In this document: positions 6,906 to 7,682 of the stretch, piece by piece
How positions within the stretch are numbered: the stretch's first letter is position 1
Layout of the letters: every line of letters starts with the position of its first letter
DNA from: Cyclobacteriaceae bacterium
Lineage (GTDB): Bacteria; Bacteroidota; Bacteroidia; Cytophagales; Cyclobacteriaceae
DNA length: 7,682 nucleotides
Direction of reading: 5' to 3'
NCBI GenBank assembly: GCA_030637245.1
Contig: DAOVVI010000065.1
Span: forward strand, 1-7,682
Notes under the pieces: generated by a model
What the model saw: only the letters and a program-made list of their open reading frames with translations
Told to the model about the DNA's origin: nothing
Database searches by the model: none
Position numbers and translations under genes: made by a program

Positions 6906-7616
6906 TTGAAAAATCAACTATTTCTGTTATTAATAACATTTATTTTCAGTGCGATCCTTTTTTCGTGTAAAGAAAATAAACGGCAAAAGAGTGAGCAAAA
7001 TATTTTTCAGAATAGCTCTCCTTTGGGTTTTAACGAAGACTCATTAATTGATCAATCTGAATTCAGTATAGAATTGAATACCGATCCTGATCCAAACCGG
7101 GGATCATGGCAAAATCCTGATTTAGTGATTGAAAAGCTTGGAGATCTTTCAGGAAAAATAGTTGCTGATATAGGTTCAGGCACAGGTTATTTTACATTTC
7201 CTATTTCAAGAGTAGCTAATAAAGTCCTTGCAATTGATATTGAGCAACGCTATCTCGATTATATTGAAGACCGAAAACTTGAGCTTCCCATTGAGCAAGC
7301 TGATGTGATTGAAACAAGATTAACAGTAGAAGATGAACCAAATCTACATACAGATGAAGTGGACGTCATCCTTATGGTAAATGTCTTTTATTATTTAAAT
7401 GACCGGTCTGCTTATATGAAAATTGTGAATAACGCGTTGCGGGAAAATGGTATTCTTGTCCTGGTAGATTTTAAACCTGGAGATTTACCTGTGGGACCAT
7501 CCGGTGATAAAGTTCCCCTGGGGGAGGTCACTGACAATTTGAAATCAGCTGGATTTACCGATGTAAGCTTGGATCTGGAAAGTTTACAATATCAGTATAT
7601 TATAACTGCAAAATAG
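6906..7616 (+). CDS. Putative lipoprotein with class I SAM-dependent methyltransferase domain
   Basis: The protein has 236 residues. Residues 1-21 look like a lipoprotein signal: K2, hydrophobic LFLLLITFIFSAI, then LFS-C with C21 as the lipidated cysteine. A polar linker (22-60) is followed by a Rossmann methyltransferase domain: WQNPDLVIEKLGDLSG (68-83), motif I VADIGSGTGYF (86-96), an acidic residue after the second strand (IDIEQ, D111 or E113), EVDVILMVNVFYYL (151-164) as the motif II region, and NGILVLVDFKPGD (181-193). The substrate is unknown. The start must be non-ATG: TTG at 6906 puts Lys at position 2 and keeps the whole signal, no ATG lies between it and the upstream in-frame TAG (6864-6866), and the first internal ATG is codon 157. 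Export is odd because SAM is not known to be abundant outside the cytoplasm; either the enzyme acts on the envelope or the signal acts only as an anchor. The gene stands alone, flanked by two copies of a GC-rich palindrome. Confidence 0.85.
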   Translation: MKNQLFLLLITFIFSAILFSCKENKRQKSEQNIFQNSSPLGFNEDSLIDQSEFSIELNTDPDPNRGSWQNPDLVIEKLGDLSGKIVADIGSGTGYFTFPISRVANKVLAIDIEQRYLDYIEDRKLELPIEQADVIETRLTVEDEPNLHTDEVDVILMVNVFYYLNDRSAYMKIVNNALRENGILVLVDFKPGDLPVGPSGDKVPLGEVTDNLKSAGFTDVSLDLESLQYQYIITAK

Positions 7617-7632
7617 ATTATTTTTAGAACAA

Positions 7633-7654
7633 GCCTGCCTACCGGCAGGCAGGC
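7633..7654. repeat. GC-rich palindromic repeat, copy 2
   Basis: GCCTGCC (7633-7639) pairs with GGCAGGC (7644-7650) around TACC. Alternatively GCCTGCCT (7633-7640) pairs with AGGCAGGC (7647-7654) around ACCGGC, so two hairpins compete. It shares CCTGCCT and CCGGCAGG with copy 1 at 6757-6776. It begins 17 bases after the methyltransferase stop and might stabilise the 3' end of that transcript, but no T-run follows. Bases 7655-7682 show nothing recognisable. Confidence 0.78.
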
Positions 7655-7682
7655 GTATTGCAGATAACGGACTTTATGGACA

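Noticed and set aside
7617..7654. Intrinsic terminator after the methyltransferase
   Set aside because: The hairpin is strong but the T-rich stretch (7618-7625) lies before it, not after, on the coding strand. The GC-rich arms match the other palindrome copy, so a repeat element is the better call.
1..7682. CRISPR array, tRNA/rRNA, transposase, phage or defence genes
   Set aside because: No spaced direct repeats, no tRNA-like or rRNA-like sequence, and no open frame with such domains was seen on either strand.

Overview
The window is an ordinary-looking chromosomal segment of a member of the Bacteroidota, most likely a Cytophagales-type marine or environmental lineage. Evidence for this: AT-rich DNA, genes that mostly lack Shine-Dalgarno sequences, good matches to the Bacteroidota promoter pattern (TTTG, about 20 bases, TAnnTTTG), a lysyl-tRNA synthetase with the long C-terminal tail I associate with this phylum, a long FtsX/MacB-type permease, and a DUF6089 (PorG-like) beta-barrel beside a SPOR/OmpA protein. 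The genus cannot be fixed from this sequence.

Layout: (1) bases 1-1361, +, the C-terminal part of an ABC transporter permease whose 5' end lies outside the window. (2) 1516-3243, +, lysS, with its own short leader and a 9-bp tandem duplication upstream. (3) 5633 down to 3265, -, a two-gene unit: a PorG/DUF6089-like outer-membrane barrel, then 29 bases later a SPOR-like plus OmpA-like envelope protein. It converges on lysS with only 21 bases between the stop codons. (4) 5634-5980, a divergent regulatory region with an exact Bacteroidota promoter for the barrel operon, a perfect 9-bp inverted repeat lying over its -33 box, and a -7 element for the next gene. (5) 5981-6238, +, a small DUF493/YbeD-like protein. 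(6) 6678 down to 6253, -, a TerB-like helical protein, convergent with DUF493. (7) 6679-6905, a non-coding stretch with a GC-rich palindrome and two further dyads. (8) 6906-7616, +, a lipoprotein-type class I SAM methyltransferase starting at TTG, followed by a second copy of the GC-rich palindrome.

How the genes work together: most are independent housekeeping or envelope genes. The only clear functional unit is the barrel + SPOR/OmpA pair, which would place a barrel in the outer membrane and tie it, through the periplasmic protein, to peptidoglycan. A link to type IX secretion is possible through PorG similarity but is inference. I found no CRISPR array, phage, transposase, tRNA/rRNA, toxin-antitoxin pair or defence island. 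The observations most worth a second look are the putatively exported methyltransferase between two copies of a dispersed palindrome, the dyad over the barrel promoter, and the non-canonical OmpA domain.
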